A DNA stretch of 64,000 nt. It comes from Prolixibacteraceae bacterium. GTDB taxonomy: Bacteria; Bacteroidota; Bacteroidia; Bacteroidales; Prolixibacteraceae. This document shows positions 33,511 through 43,043 of this stretch, in pieces; within the stretch, counting starts at the first letter, position 1, and each line of letters starts with the position of its first letter. The translations under genes and the position numbers were made by a program. The notes beneath the pieces were generated by a model, which did no database searches, was not told the origin of the DNA, and saw only the letters and a program-made list of their open reading frames with translations. The stretch is from the NCBI GenBank assembly GCA_019163175.1, contig JAFLKN010000003.1:186001-250000 (forward strand). Direction: 5' to 3'.

Positions 33511-35250
33511 ATGATAAAACCTATTTTCACTCTTAGTCTCATACTCATTCTTGCTTCCGGCGTTTCAGAAATAATCGCCTGTACCAACCTTATTGTAACC
33601 AAAGGTGCAACCAGCGATCGTTCAGTAATGATTACCTACGCTGCCGATTCGCATACCCGTTACGGAACATTGGGTTTCTATCCGGCAGCCGACCATAAAC
33701 CCGGTGATTTGTGCGAAGTTTTTCACTACGAAAACGGCAAACTGCTCGGTACAATTCCTGAAGCGGCTCATACTTATTCGGTCATTCAGTTTATGAATGA
33801 GAATCAGGTGGCTATTGGTGAGACAACATGGGGCGGATTGGATTCGCTAAGTCGTCAGCCTGAGGCAATTCTCGACTACGGCTCTCTGATGCGCATTGGA
33901 CTGCAACGCTCGAAAACTGCCCGTGAAATGATTCAATTGATGACTGAACTCGTGGCAAAATATGGCTATGCCACTGGCGGGGAATCCTTCTCTATATCAG
34001 ACGCCAATGAAGCGTGGATCATGGAATTGATCGGAAAGGGAAAATATGAAAAAGGTGCCGTTTGGGTCGCTCGTTTAATTCCCGACGGATATGTCAGCGG
34101 ACACGCCAATCAGGCCCGAATCACCACTTTCCCGTTTCAGAAAACCAACAATTGGAGCGACACAAAACAGACCGTTTATCATTCGCCTGACGTGATCAGC
34201 TTTGCGAAGAAACACGGATTCTACAAAGGAACTGATGAATCATTCAGCTTTTCGGATGTGTACAATCCGCTAAAATTTGGAGGCGCCCGTTTCTGCGATG
34301 CACGCGTTTGGTCGTTCTTCCGCAGAATCAGTAAAGAAATTAGAGAAAACCAGGATTACACCAATTATGCCATGGGCAAATTCAGTCGTGATGGCAAACT
34401 GATGGATCAAACTGCAAATCCAAACGGATATGTATCGAACCGCATGCCTTTGTGGGTGAAACCAGATTCACCAGTTACGCTTCAACAGGTGATGGCGGCT
34501 ATGCGCGATCATTACGAAGATACACCCATGGATATGCGAAATGATCCGGGAGCAGGTCCATACCAATCGCCTTACCGCTGGCGCCCTATGGAATTTGTAG
34601 TTGACAGCACTGAATACTTGTGCGAACGTGCCATTGCCACCCAGCAAACCGGCTACAGCTTCGTGGCTCAGTCGCGCAGCTGGCTCCCCGCTCCCATTGG
34701 CGGCATTTTCTGGTTTGGCGTTGACGATACCGATGGTTGCGTGTATGCCCCTATGTACTGTGGAATGCAGCGTGTTCCGGAGAGTTATGCCCTTGGGAAC
34801 GGTTCAATGATCACCTGGTCGGAAACTTCCGCATTCTGGACCTTCAACCAAGTAAACAACTGGGCTTATTCACGCTACAACCTCATCCATCCTGAAATTA
34901 AAAAATACCAGGCACAGCTTGAAACACAGTTTACCAGCGAAGTGAAAGTAACTGATCAGCAGGCCACCGAACTTTACAAACAGAATCCTGCTTCAGCAGC
35001 CGATTACCTGACCAGCTATTCGGTTTATACCGGCAACAAACTGGTTGCCGACTGGAAAGTATTTTATCAGTACCTGTTTATGAAATACATCGATGGAAAT
35101 GTGAAAAATTCCGATGGCCGCAAATTGCTGGATAACGGAAATGGTAAAAACATACCCAAAGCGCCTGCACAGCCAGGCTACGGAAAAGAATGGGAACGTA
35201 TCATGATTCAGGGAACAGGAGACCGGCTGGTTGTTCCGAAAAAGGAATAA
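33511..35250 (+). CDS. C69-family (PepD-like) peptidase, secreted
   Basis: The 579-residue protein has a signal peptide ending just before Cys (IIACTNLIVTKGATSDRSV). In the C69 family this cysteine becomes the N-terminal nucleophile of the mature enzyme after cleavage, as in other Ntn hydrolases. Further family segments are MITYAADSHTRYGTLGFYP, YATGGESFSISDANEAWIME and FWFGVDDTDGCVYAPMYCG. The IIAC context also resembles a lipobox, so lipidation is an alternative that would block the nucleophile. It is the first gene of an operon otherwise made mainly of glycosidases; a dipeptidase there hints at a peptide-bearing substrate. Confidence 0.9.
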   Translation: MIKPIFTLSLILILASGVSEIIACTNLIVTKGATSDRSVMITYAADSHTRYGTLGFYPAADHKPGDLCEVFHYENGKLLGTIPEAAHTYSVIQFMNENQVAIGETTWGGLDSLSRQPEAILDYGSLMRIGLQRSKTAREMIQLMTELVAKYGYATGGESFSISDANEAWIMELIGKGKYEKGAVWVARLIPDGYVSGHANQARITTFPFQKTNNWSDTKQTVYHSPDVISFAKKHGFYKGTDESFSFSDVYNPLKFGGARFCDARVWSFFRRISKEIRENQDYTNYAMGKFSRDGKLMDQTANPNGYVSNRMPLWVKPDSPVTLQQVMAAMRDHYEDTPMDMRNDPGAGPYQSPYRWRPMEFVVDSTEYLCERAIATQQTGYSFVAQSRSWLPAPIGGIFWFGVDDTDGCVYAPMYCGMQRVPESYALGNGSMITWSETSAFWTFNQVNNWAYSRYNLIHPEIKKYQAQLETQFTSEVKVTDQQATELYKQNPASAADYLTSYSVYTGNKLVADWKVFYQYLFMKYIDGNVKNSDGRKLLDNGNGKNIPKAPAQPGYGKEWERIMIQGTGDRLVVPKKE

Positions 35251-35286
35251 CCATTTTGTCAAACTAAACCTAAGCCAACGAAAAAA

Positions 35287-36720
35287 ATGAAACGATTCTT
35301 CCATCTCCTGTCTTTTTGTTTATTGATTTCCTTTGGTGGAGTATGCATAGGACAGAACAAACCTGTAGAAATAAAGATTGATCCAAACCATACCTTTCAA
35401 ACCATCGAAGGTTGGGGAAGTTCGTTGTGCTGGTGGGCAGCCCAGGTTGGCAACTGGAATGAAGCAAAAGTCGACAGCATTGTCGATTTAATCACTTCTC
35501 CGGATAAACTGAACATGAACATCTTTCGTTACAACATTGGTGGTGGCGATGATCCCTCGCATTTGGGCGGACACATGGTTAAAGGCAAAGGAAAGCGTGC
35601 CGAAATGGAAGGTTTTAAAAATTCGGTTGATGCCCCTTACAATTGGGAGGCTGATAAAGGCCAACGCATCCTGATGTTGAAAATAAAAGCTAAAAGACCA
35701 GATGCAGTGTTCGAAGCTTTTTCGAACTCGCCTCCTTTTTGGATGACTTATTCAGGTTGCGCCGGTGGAAACACCGACCCCATGCAGGACAACCTGAAAC
35801 CTGAATTTTATACCGTATTTTGCGATTATCTGATCGATGTTTGCAAACAATACAAGGAACAATACGGCATTGAATTCAAAACGCTGGAGCCTTTTAATGA
35901 ATCGACATCGAATTACTGGTATAATCTGGGAAGCCAGGAAGGTTGCCATTTTACGCCCGAAACTCAAATGAAAATTATCCGGATTTTAGCTCCCAAACTT
36001 AAAGCTTCAGGATTAAAAACGGTGATTTCAGCTTCCGACGAAACCAATATCGCCTCATGTATAAAGGTTCTGAAAGCCTACCAGTCGGCAGGTGATATTC
36101 TGGATAAAGTTGGACAACTGAACACGCATACCTACTCCGGAAATAACAACGAGCGAACAGAAGCTTATCAATTGACTAAATCAATCGGAAAACCATTCTG
36201 GCAATCGGAAACAGGCCCTAGCGGAAAAAGCAAAACAAGTTTCGGATCGAATCTGGGACTCGCTCAAAAGCTATTTGACGACATGCGCTTTATGAAACCT
36301 CAGGCCTGGCTCGATTGGCAATTGATGGAAGAGACCAATGACGTGTGGTGTTTGATGCGTTGCAACTTCAGTTCGCAGGAATATAAAATCGTGAAGAACT
36401 TTTATGTGCGGATGCAGATTACCCGATTCTTTAAACAAGGGTATACGCTTATAGAAACAGATAATAATGAAGTTCTGGCAGCAATGAGTCCTGACAAAAA
36501 GGAGTTTGTTGTTGCGGTACTAAACAAATCTGATCGAGCCAAAACGTATAAACTGAATTTAAACACATCTGCAAAAATCAGCAAAAAAAGCCCGGTCTAT
36601 AGAACAAGTCCCACGGAAAACTGCATAAAAGTTAGCGCCCCCAAGTTAAAAAACAGGTCGGTCTTGCATGAGGCTCCCGGACTTTCATTGACAACTGTTA
36701 TTCTTCCTTGTGGTAAATAA
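35287..36720 (+). CDS. GH30-family glycoside hydrolase, secreted
   Basis: The 477-residue protein has a signal peptide (ends near CIGQ), a TIM barrel and a C-terminal beta-sandwich. It starts with the GH30 hallmark TFQTIEGWGSSLCWWA, followed by MNIFRYNIGGGDDPS. The acid/base is Glu205 in LEPFNESTSNYW and the nucleophile is Glu308 in FWQSETGPSGKSK. The C-terminal VVAVLNKSDRAKTYKLNLN is the beta-domain. GH30 members include endo-beta-1,6-galactanases, xylanases and glucosylceramidases; the wording near the active site fits the endo-1,6-galactanase-like group, but I cannot prove it. It abuts the GH43 gene with no gap. Confidence 0.92.
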   Translation: MKRFFHLLSFCLLISFGGVCIGQNKPVEIKIDPNHTFQTIEGWGSSLCWWAAQVGNWNEAKVDSIVDLITSPDKLNMNIFRYNIGGGDDPSHLGGHMVKGKGKRAEMEGFKNSVDAPYNWEADKGQRILMLKIKAKRPDAVFEAFSNSPPFWMTYSGCAGGNTDPMQDNLKPEFYTVFCDYLIDVCKQYKEQYGIEFKTLEPFNESTSNYWYNLGSQEGCHFTPETQMKIIRILAPKLKASGLKTVISASDETNIASCIKVLKAYQSAGDILDKVGQLNTHTYSGNNNERTEAYQLTKSIGKPFWQSETGPSGKSKTSFGSNLGLAQKLFDDMRFMKPQAWLDWQLMEETNDVWCLMRCNFSSQEYKIVKNFYVRMQITRFFKQGYTLIETDNNEVLAAMSPDKKEFVVAVLNKSDRAKTYKLNLNTSAKISKKSPVYRTSPTENCIKVSAPKLKNRSVLHEAPGLSLTTVILPCGK

Positions 36721-37779
36721 ATGAAATCACATATCATGATTAAATTTCAAACTTTCGTACTGATTTGTATTCTATCTACACCAATTTGTTGGGCTCAGAA
36801 TAATTCCAATTTAAGTTTTACCAATCCGGTTTGGGATGGTGCCGATCCCTGGATGATAAAACACAACAACGAATACCTCTATTGCTGGTCGGCCAACAAT
36901 TCGATCAATATTTCCAGGTCGGCAAAAATGACCAAACGCGGCGAAGTGAAGAAAATCTGGCAGGCTCCGGATACTGGTTGGAACCGCGCCTGTATTTGGG
37001 CCCCTGAAATTCATTTTATTCAGGGTCGCTGGTATGTATATTACGCTGCCGGGGAATCGGGGCCACCGTTTATACATCAGCGAACAGGAGTGCTGCGTTC
37101 TGCCACCAACGATGTGTTCAGTGATTACGAAGATATGGGTGTTTCGTACACCGGCGATAATCCGGCTGATCCAACTTCGAATGTTTGGGCGATCGATATG
37201 ACCACACTTGAACACAAAGGCAAACTTTACGCCATCTGGTCCGGCTGGATTAAACAAGAAACTACTGATGCTACAGCGCAACACCTTTACATCTGCGAAA
37301 TGGAAAATCCGTGGACAATGAAAGGCAAGCGCGTGAAACTTTCGTCGCCTGTTGAAAGTTGGGAAACCGGTGGCCCGCTTAACCTGAATGAAGGTCCGGA
37401 AATCCTGAAAAACGGAGAAAAAGTATTTGTCATTTATTCGTGCCGCGAATCATGGCTGGTTGAATACCGATTGGGAATGCTTCAGCTCGTAAATCCGGAT
37501 GGGAACCTGCTCGATCCGGCGAACTGGAAGAAAACCGGCCCGGTATTTCAGGGTAATTCGCAGGTTTTTGGAGTTGGCCATTGCTCATTCGTGAAATCGC
37601 CCGACAATACCGAAGACTGGATTATTTACCACTCGAAAAAGGCAACGACTCCCGGATGGGCGCGCGATGTACGAATGCAACCCTTCAAATGGAACGCCGA
37701 TGGAACACCAGATTTTGGAGAAGCAATTCCTGCAGAAAAGGCCATCAAACTTCCTTCAGGAGAAACGAAACTGAACTAA
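36721..37779 (+). CDS. GH43-family glycoside hydrolase, secreted
   Basis: The 352-residue single-domain enzyme has a signal peptide (ends near CWAQ) and a five-bladed beta-propeller. The three GH43 carboxylates are in place: the general base Asp42 in WDGADPWMI, the pKa modulator Asp159 in WAIDMTTLEHKGKLYAIWSG, and the acid Glu224 in LNEGPEILKNGEKVFVIYS. GH43 enzymes mainly cleave alpha-L-arabinofuranosides, xylosides or galactosides. The start codon directly follows the GH30 stop; a second ATG at 36736 would also give a signal peptide. The subfamily cannot be settled by eye. Confidence 0.92.
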   Translation: MKSHIMIKFQTFVLICILSTPICWAQNNSNLSFTNPVWDGADPWMIKHNNEYLYCWSANNSINISRSAKMTKRGEVKKIWQAPDTGWNRACIWAPEIHFIQGRWYVYYAAGESGPPFIHQRTGVLRSATNDVFSDYEDMGVSYTGDNPADPTSNVWAIDMTTLEHKGKLYAIWSGWIKQETTDATAQHLYICEMENPWTMKGKRVKLSSPVESWETGGPLNLNEGPEILKNGEKVFVIYSCRESWLVEYRLGMLQLVNPDGNLLDPANWKKTGPVFQGNSQVFGVGHCSFVKSPDNTEDWIIYHSKKATTPGWARDVRMQPFKWNADGTPDFGEAIPAEKAIKLPSGETKLN

Positions 37780-37833
37780 TCTATTGCCAGAAATAGTACC
37801 TTTGAAAAGCCAATCTAACTTAAACCATTCGAC

Positions 37834-39837
37834 ATGCTGAGAATAATACCGTTTCTGTTTTTATGCCTGCATTGCGTTTCGGCAACTTTTGCCAAAGAAA
37901 ACCGCAATTCGCATTACACCACCAATCAGCCACCTCTATTTGCCCAACCATATACTGCTTTGCCATTGGGAGCGATCAAACCCAAAGGATTTCTGCTGAA
38001 GCAACTTGAATTGCAGCGCGACGGCCTAACCGGACACCTTGACAGCATTTACAGTCTGGTTTGTGGCGACAACAATGGATGGCTCGGAGGAACCGGCGAC
38101 GGATGGGAACGTGGCCCCTATTGGATTGATGGATTGATTCCACTGGCTTACCAGTTAAACGACCCCAAATTGAAAGCCAAGGCTCAGAAATGGATTGAAT
38201 GGAGTATCAAAAATCAGCGGGAAGATGGTTATTTTGGGCCAAGACCTTTACCTGAAGGATATCAGAAGATAAAGGGCACACAACAGGACAAACGCGAAGA
38301 CTGGTGGCCTAAAATGGTGATGCTGAAAGCCCTTCAGCAATATTATACAGCAACAAAAGACGAACGGGTTATCAAACTTATGCTGAGATACTTTAAATAT
38401 CAGCAGGAAATGTTGCCCAGGTTTCCGCTCGGCCATTGGACGTATTGGGGAGAACAGCGCGGTGGCGACAACCTGGCTATCGTTTACTGGCTCTATAACC
38501 TGACCAATGAAAAGTTCCTACTCGATCTGGCTGAAATTATTCATAAACAAACTTTTAACTGGACCGAAATTTATTCAGGCAATGTAATCCGGAAACTAAA
38601 TCCCATGCCCGATCTGCATTGTGTAAATGTGGCTCAGGGTCTGAAAGAACCGATTATTTTTTACCAGCAACATCCGGAACAAAAATACCTTGATGCAGTG
38701 AAAAAAGGCTTGGAGGCTTTGAGAGATTGCCATGGTTTTGTGAACGGCATGTACGGAAGTGACGAGCATTTGCATGGAAATGATCCTACACAAGGCTCGG
38801 AACTTTGCTCTGCTGTTGAAATGATGTTTTGCTTCGAGAGTATTTTACCAATTTCAGGCGATGTGTATTTTGCCGATTACCTCGAAAAAATTGCTTACAA
38901 TGTGCTGCCTACACAGGTTACCGACGATTATCTGCGGAAACAGTATTTTCAGCAAGTCAACCAGGTTCAGATTACCGACGAAAGCCGAAATTTCCTGAAC
39001 GATTACAACGGTCACCTGGTTTTTGGAACTACCTCAGGCTATCCGTGTTGCCTGACCAACATGCATCAGGGCTGGCCCAAATTTGTGCAAAGTATGTGGT
39101 TCGCCACTGCCAATAACGGACTGGCAGCATTGGTTTATGGCCCATCTGAAGTTAACCTGAAAGTAGGTGCTGGCGAAGAAGTTACAGTTATCGAAACCAC
39201 CGGATACCCTTTCCACGAAACCATCAGCTTTGCATTTCAGACCAAAACAAAAGTCCGGTTCCCATTTCATCTGCGCATACCTGAGTGGTGTAAAAATCCG
39301 GTGCTGACAATAAATGGGGCGAAAACAGCAGTTAATGCAGTAAAAAATATAGTTGTGATTAACCGCGAATGGAACAGTGGCGATCAGATTGAATTGTCGT
39401 TGCCGATGGATTTTCGGTTTAGCAATTGGTATGAAAGTTCTACCGGAATTGAACGCGGTCCGTTGGTATATGCACTTAAAATTGAAGAAGAATGGCGCGA
39501 AGTAACAAAAGCCGGATTCGACAACAGTTTTTGGGAAGTACTGCCTAAATCGTCGTGGAATTATGCTTTGGTTAAAGGAGAAATCGAGCCAAATAAACTT
39601 AAGGCTGATGTAAAAAAAGAAATTGCAGACTACCCGTGGAACCTGAAAAATGCCCCGATATCATTAAAAACCAAAGGAAAACGAATGCCAATGTGGGGAA
39701 TTGAACGAGGCTCAGCCGGTAAAATTCCGGCGCCATCGTGGCCACCTCGCCCAACGGAGAAAAATGAAGAAGAAATTACGCTTATTCCTTACGGTTGTAC
39801 CACACTTCGAATTGCAGAATTTCCAGTTTGCCAATAA
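37834..39837 (+). CDS. GH127-family beta-L-arabinofuranosidase (DUF1680), secreted
   Basis: The 667-residue protein has a signal peptide and an (alpha/alpha)6-barrel with C-terminal beta domains. From the family's structures, a zinc ion is held by a Glu-x-Cys pair and two adjacent cysteines, one of which is the nucleophile. Here Glu323 and Cys325 (GSELCSAVEMMF) and Cys405-Cys406 (GYPCCLTNMHQGWPKF) fit this, and the spacing is close to that of the studied enzyme. Characterised members remove beta-arabinofuranose from hydroxyproline-linked arabinans in extensins and from pectic side chains. It follows GH43 by 54 bp in the same operon. A related family (such as GH146) is the main alternative. 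Confidence 0.85.
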   Translation: MLRIIPFLFLCLHCVSATFAKENRNSHYTTNQPPLFAQPYTALPLGAIKPKGFLLKQLELQRDGLTGHLDSIYSLVCGDNNGWLGGTGDGWERGPYWIDGLIPLAYQLNDPKLKAKAQKWIEWSIKNQREDGYFGPRPLPEGYQKIKGTQQDKREDWWPKMVMLKALQQYYTATKDERVIKLMLRYFKYQQEMLPRFPLGHWTYWGEQRGGDNLAIVYWLYNLTNEKFLLDLAEIIHKQTFNWTEIYSGNVIRKLNPMPDLHCVNVAQGLKEPIIFYQQHPEQKYLDAVKKGLEALRDCHGFVNGMYGSDEHLHGNDPTQGSELCSAVEMMFCFESILPISGDVYFADYLEKIAYNVLPTQVTDDYLRKQYFQQVNQVQITDESRNFLNDYNGHLVFGTTSGYPCCLTNMHQGWPKFVQSMWFATANNGLAALVYGPSEVNLKVGAGEEVTVIETTGYPFHETISFAFQTKTKVRFPFHLRIPEWCKNPVLTINGAKTAVNAVKNIVVINREWNSGDQIELSLPMDFRFSNWYESSTGIERGPLVYALKIEEEWREVTKAGFDNSFWEVLPKSSWNYALVKGEIEPNKLKADVKKEIADYPWNLKNAPISLKTKGKRMPMWGIERGSAGKIPAPSWPPRPTEKNEEEITLIPYGCTTLRIAEFPVCQ

Positions 39838-39858
39838 ATTAAAACACAAAATACCAAC

Positions 39859-40950
39859 ATGAAAAAACAAATTTATCTTTATCTGATAGCCGTAGCATTA
39901 CTTTTTGCGGCTTGCCAAAATGCGACTAAAAAGACTGAAAAAACCGAACCTGTTTCAACCCGCTGGACTGATGAACAAGCAAAGCAGTGGAGTACAGAAA
40001 ATGGCTGGCTACGTGGAAGTAATTTCAACCCGAGTACGGCCATAAATCAGCTGGAAACCTGGCAGGCCGAATCGTTCGACACGGCCACCATCAACCGCGA
40101 ACTGGGCTGGGCCGAAGGAATTGGAATGAACGTGATGCGCGTTTATCTGCACCACCTAGCATGGGAAATTGACAAGGAAGGTTTTAAAAGTCGCATGAAC
40201 ACCTATTTGGACATTGCAGGGAAACACGGTATTAAAACTGTATTTTGCATTTTCGACGACTGCTGGAACCCAACTTATGTAGCCGGGAAACAGCCGGACC
40301 CTAAAGTTGGCGTTCACAACTCGGGTTGGGTGCGCGATCCGGGCGAATTGCTTTATACCGACACTACACTGATTAAAACGCTTGAAGCATACGTGAAAGA
40401 TGTATTGACCACATTTAAAGACGACAAACGCATTGCCATCTGGGATTTGTATAACGAACCCGGGAACTCGGGCTACGGCAACAAATCGCTTCCATTGCTT
40501 AAAAAAGTATTTGAATGGGGCTGGGAAGTTCGTCCATCACAACCACTATCTTCCGGAGTCTGGAGTTTAGCATTGTCTGATTTAAATAAATTTCAGGTTG
40601 AAAATTCCGACATCATCACGTATCACAATTACGAAAGTCCCGAAAAACATCAGGCAGCAATTGATACCCTGAAAAAATACAACCGCCCGATGGTTTGCAC
40701 CGAATACATGGCCCGCCGCAACAATAGCCTGTTCACCAACATTATGCCTATGTTGAAAGAACAAAACATTGGAGCCATCAACTGGGGACTGGTTTCCGGA
40801 AAGTCGAATACCAAATATGCCTGGGACGAGCCTATCGCTGACGGATCGGAACCTAAACTGTGGTTTCACGAAATTTTCCATCCGGACGGAACTCCTTACA
40901 AACAGGAAGAAGTTGACCTGATCAAAAGTTTGACAGGGAAGAGCAAGTAG
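39859..40950 (+). CDS. GH5-like TIM-barrel glycosidase, lipoprotein
   Basis: The 363-residue protein has a lipoprotein signal ending LLFAAC, then an acidic/lysine linker, then a TIM barrel. GIGMNVMRVYLHHLAWEID, IKTVFCIFDDCWNPTYV and the two catalytic glutamates are seen: Glu200 in WDLYNEPGNSG (acid/base) and Glu282 in VCTEYMARRN (nucleophile). This is the clan GH-A layout. Bacteroidota relatives are often named cellulase or 1,4-beta-xylanase, but the GH2-like barrel and lack of other motifs leave substrate open. As a lipoprotein it may sit on the surface and make the first cuts. It is the fifth gene of the operon. Confidence 0.85.
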   Translation: MKKQIYLYLIAVALLFAACQNATKKTEKTEPVSTRWTDEQAKQWSTENGWLRGSNFNPSTAINQLETWQAESFDTATINRELGWAEGIGMNVMRVYLHHLAWEIDKEGFKSRMNTYLDIAGKHGIKTVFCIFDDCWNPTYVAGKQPDPKVGVHNSGWVRDPGELLYTDTTLIKTLEAYVKDVLTTFKDDKRIAIWDLYNEPGNSGYGNKSLPLLKKVFEWGWEVRPSQPLSSGVWSLALSDLNKFQVENSDIITYHNYESPEKHQAAIDTLKKYNRPMVCTEYMARRNNSLFTNIMPMLKEQNIGAINWGLVSGKSNTKYAWDEPIADGSEPKLWFHEIFHPDGTPYKQEEVDLIKSLTGKSK

Positions 40951-40978
40951 GAAATTATTTTGCCTGTAAAAACCAATC

Positions 40979-41461
40979 ATGAGTGCAGTAAAAATCAGTT
41001 TTGTAGCACCAATCATCCAACATGAAGGGATGAATGCCGGCTATATCGAATTTCCGTTTAGTGTTGAAGAAGTATTTGGTACACGAGGAATGGAAAAAGT
41101 AAAAGCATTGTTCGATGGGAAAACCGAATACCGTGGAGTGATGAGTAACATGGGAACAGGTTGCCACATCTTAATTCTAACACAGGAAGTTCGTCGCAAA
41201 CTTGAAAAAACATTCGGAGATTTGGTTTCAGTTGAACTGGAACACGACCTTGAAAAAAGAGAAGTGACTATTCCTGAAGAAATTCAAAGCTTGCTGAAGA
41301 AATATCCGGATGCACTGACCTTTTTCGATAAACTGTCGTACACACACCGAAAGGAATACATCAATTGGATAACTTCAGCAAAAAAGGAAGAGACCCGCAT
41401 GAAACGGATGGAATTATTTGTTGAAAAGCTGCTGTTAAAGAAAAAGCCTGATCAAAAATAG
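40979..41461 (+). CDS. DUF1905/YdeI-like protein
   Basis: The 160-residue cytoplasmic protein starts with a DUF1905-type barrel (IEFPFSVEEVFGTRGMEKVK, YRGVMSNMGTGCHILILTQE) and ends with the YdeI/OmpD-associated helix pair (KKYPDALTFFDKLSYTHRKE, YINWITSAKKEETRMKRMEL). No catalytic role is established for these domains. It starts 28 bp after a glycosidase gene and 23 bp before an AlkD-like gene, so it seems to share the operon though it has no obvious link to glycan use. Confidence 0.88.
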   Translation: MSAVKISFVAPIIQHEGMNAGYIEFPFSVEEVFGTRGMEKVKALFDGKTEYRGVMSNMGTGCHILILTQEVRRKLEKTFGDLVSVELEHDLEKREVTIPEEIQSLLKKYPDALTFFDKLSYTHRKEYINWITSAKKEETRMKRMELFVEKLLLKKKPDQK

Positions 41462-41484
41462 AGCCGCGTTAACTTCAAATAACC

Positions 41485-42198
41485 ATGACAACTAACGAAA
41501 TCATTCAGGAAATCAGATCGTATTGCTTAGCGAATGCCGATGCTGAAAGGCTTCAGAAATCGCAGCGTTTTTTTAAGGAAGAATTTGTAGGGTATGGTTT
41601 GACTGCACCTCAGGTTTATTCGAAGGTAAAAGAAATGCTTAAAAGAGGTGATTTTGACTTACAAACCGTTCTAGGTGCCACGCCGGAATTAATGAATAAT
41701 AGAATGTTCGAGGAAATCTCGATGGCTTTGCTTTTGCTAGATGGTCTTTGGAAAAGATATACTCCGGATACTTTTCAGGAAATTGAAAAATGGTTTTCTA
41801 TTGGTATCTATAACTGGGCACATGCCGATACAATGGGAATGTTCATCTTGCCTAAGTTTCTGGACAAGAAAATTGTTGAGATGAACGATTTCAGTCCATG
41901 GCTCAATTCATCCTTCAAATTTCAGCGTAGGTGCGTGCCGGTTACGCTGATCAAGCACATAAAGAAAACCAGGCTAGTGATGCCATCCATTCTTTTTGTC
42001 GAAAAGCTGATGACTGATCCGGAGCGGGAAGTTCACCAGGGAATGGGTTGGTTCCTGCGCGAAGCTTGGAAAATAAGCCCTGAAGAAGTTGAACCTTTCC
42101 TCGAAAAATGGAAAGATACCGCCCCGCGCCTGATCATTCAATACGCCTGCGAAAAGATGACTGCAGAAAATAAATTGCGCTTTAAACGAGCTAAATAA
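41485..42198 (+). CDS. AlkD-like DNA alkylation repair protein
   Basis: The 237-residue all-helical protein has the HEAT-like repeats of the AlkC/AlkD superfamily: FVGYGLTAPQVYSKVKEMLK, MFEEISMALLLLDGLWKRYT, IYNWAHADTMGMFILPKFLD, SSFKFQRRCVPVTLIKHIKK and VHQGMGWFLREAWKISPEEV. AlkD excises N3- and N7-alkylpurines; the WAHAD segment around the tryptophan and aspartate corresponds to the substrate cleft. Some members of this superfamily are not glycosylases, so activity is not certain. It is the last gene of the operon that starts with the C69 peptidase. Convergent genes lie downstream. Confidence 0.87.
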   Translation: MTTNEIIQEIRSYCLANADAERLQKSQRFFKEEFVGYGLTAPQVYSKVKEMLKRGDFDLQTVLGATPELMNNRMFEEISMALLLLDGLWKRYTPDTFQEIEKWFSIGIYNWAHADTMGMFILPKFLDKKIVEMNDFSPWLNSSFKFQRRCVPVTLIKHIKKTRLVMPSILFVEKLMTDPEREVHQGMGWFLREAWKISPEEVEPFLEKWKDTAPRLIIQYACEKMTAENKLRFKRAK

Positions 42199-42221
42199 GC
42201 GGTGATAAATACTTCTACCGA

Positions 42222-42890
42222 TTAATTGCGAAGAGTAACCAACCAGTTTCCCGGCTTATTTATTTTTATCCGGATGGTACTGTTGATCGTTGCCGAATTC
42301 GTCTTATTAGTACAACTATACCGAATATCAAAAATGATTGGAAAGACTGCATCGGCATAAAGCGTACGTGCATAATAGGATTGTTGTGTGTACTGCCCGA
42401 TAGCCATAATTTGGGGTATAATATACTTGCTAAAAGGATCCATCACCACAATTTCAATTTTATTGCCTTCGCCATTGCAGATTACACTTGGATTAACACT
42501 ACCGGTTTTATTCGAAATCTCGTACGGTGTAACCATTGTTTTCCCTGAATATTTACCATCATTCCAGTAGCCTTCAACAATGCTGTCGCCATTGGCTCTT
42601 TTGTATGTCATACTTCCTTTACCTGAAAAAAGTCCCTTAGAAAATTCACCCCGGTAAATATCTCCGTTGCTGAATGAGTAAGTGCCTTCGCCAGCAGGAA
42701 ATCCTTTAGTGAAGTGCCCGGTATAGGCGTCAGTCCCAATTGCAGTTCCCTGACCGTGTGCAAGTCCTTTCTTTAGCTCACCTTCGTATTTTCCGGCAAG
42801 TTCTTTTTTAAGTACAGGTCCTGTAAGTTCTTGACTACTTGCACAAATACTAATAAGAGTAAAGATCGATGCTATTAAAATTGATTTCAT
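42222..42890 (-). CDS. Secreted MORN-repeat protein
   Basis: The 222-residue protein has a signal peptide (ends near CASSQ), then four MORN repeats between residues ~34 and ~115: YEGELKKGLAHGQGTAIG, YTGHFTKGFPAGEGTYSF, YRGEFSKGLFSGKGSMTY and a last weaker VEGYWNDGKYSGK. The C-terminal ~100 residues (from EISNKTGSVNPSVICNGEG) form a separate domain with no family I recognise. MORN repeats are rod-like, often lipid- or membrane-binding. Twenty-three bases separate its stop from the stop of the AlkD-like gene. It does not seem to share a transcript with the GH2 gene. Confidence 0.87.
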   Translation of the reverse strand: MKSILIASIFTLISICASSQELTGPVLKKELAGKYEGELKKGLAHGQGTAIGTDAYTGHFTKGFPAGEGTYSFSNGDIYRGEFSKGLFSGKGSMTYKRANGDSIVEGYWNDGKYSGKTMVTPYEISNKTGSVNPSVICNGEGNKIEIVVMDPFSKYIIPQIMAIGQYTQQSYYARTLYADAVFPIIFDIRYSCTNKTNSATINSTIRIKINKPGNWLVTLRN

Positions 42891-42972
42891 GGCTGGTGTT
42901 TTTTAATACGCTTAAAGATAAGAAATTATAGTATGATAAATCAGCTTTTTTCATAGAAATTAATAGGCACAA

Positions 42973-43021
42973 AAATGAGCGCCAGTTTCGATAAAACAGT
43001 GACGCTCATTTCAGTATATTT
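42973..43021 (-). terminator. Terminator of the GH2 gene
   Basis: AAATGAGCG (42973-42981) pairs with CGCTCATTT (43013-43021), with partial pairing inside the arms. The A-tract at 42971-42975 gives U residues on the minus strand. It is 22 bp past the GH2 stop. Confidence 0.8.
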
Positions 43022-43043
43022 TAAATTACAAAAAGTATATTTC

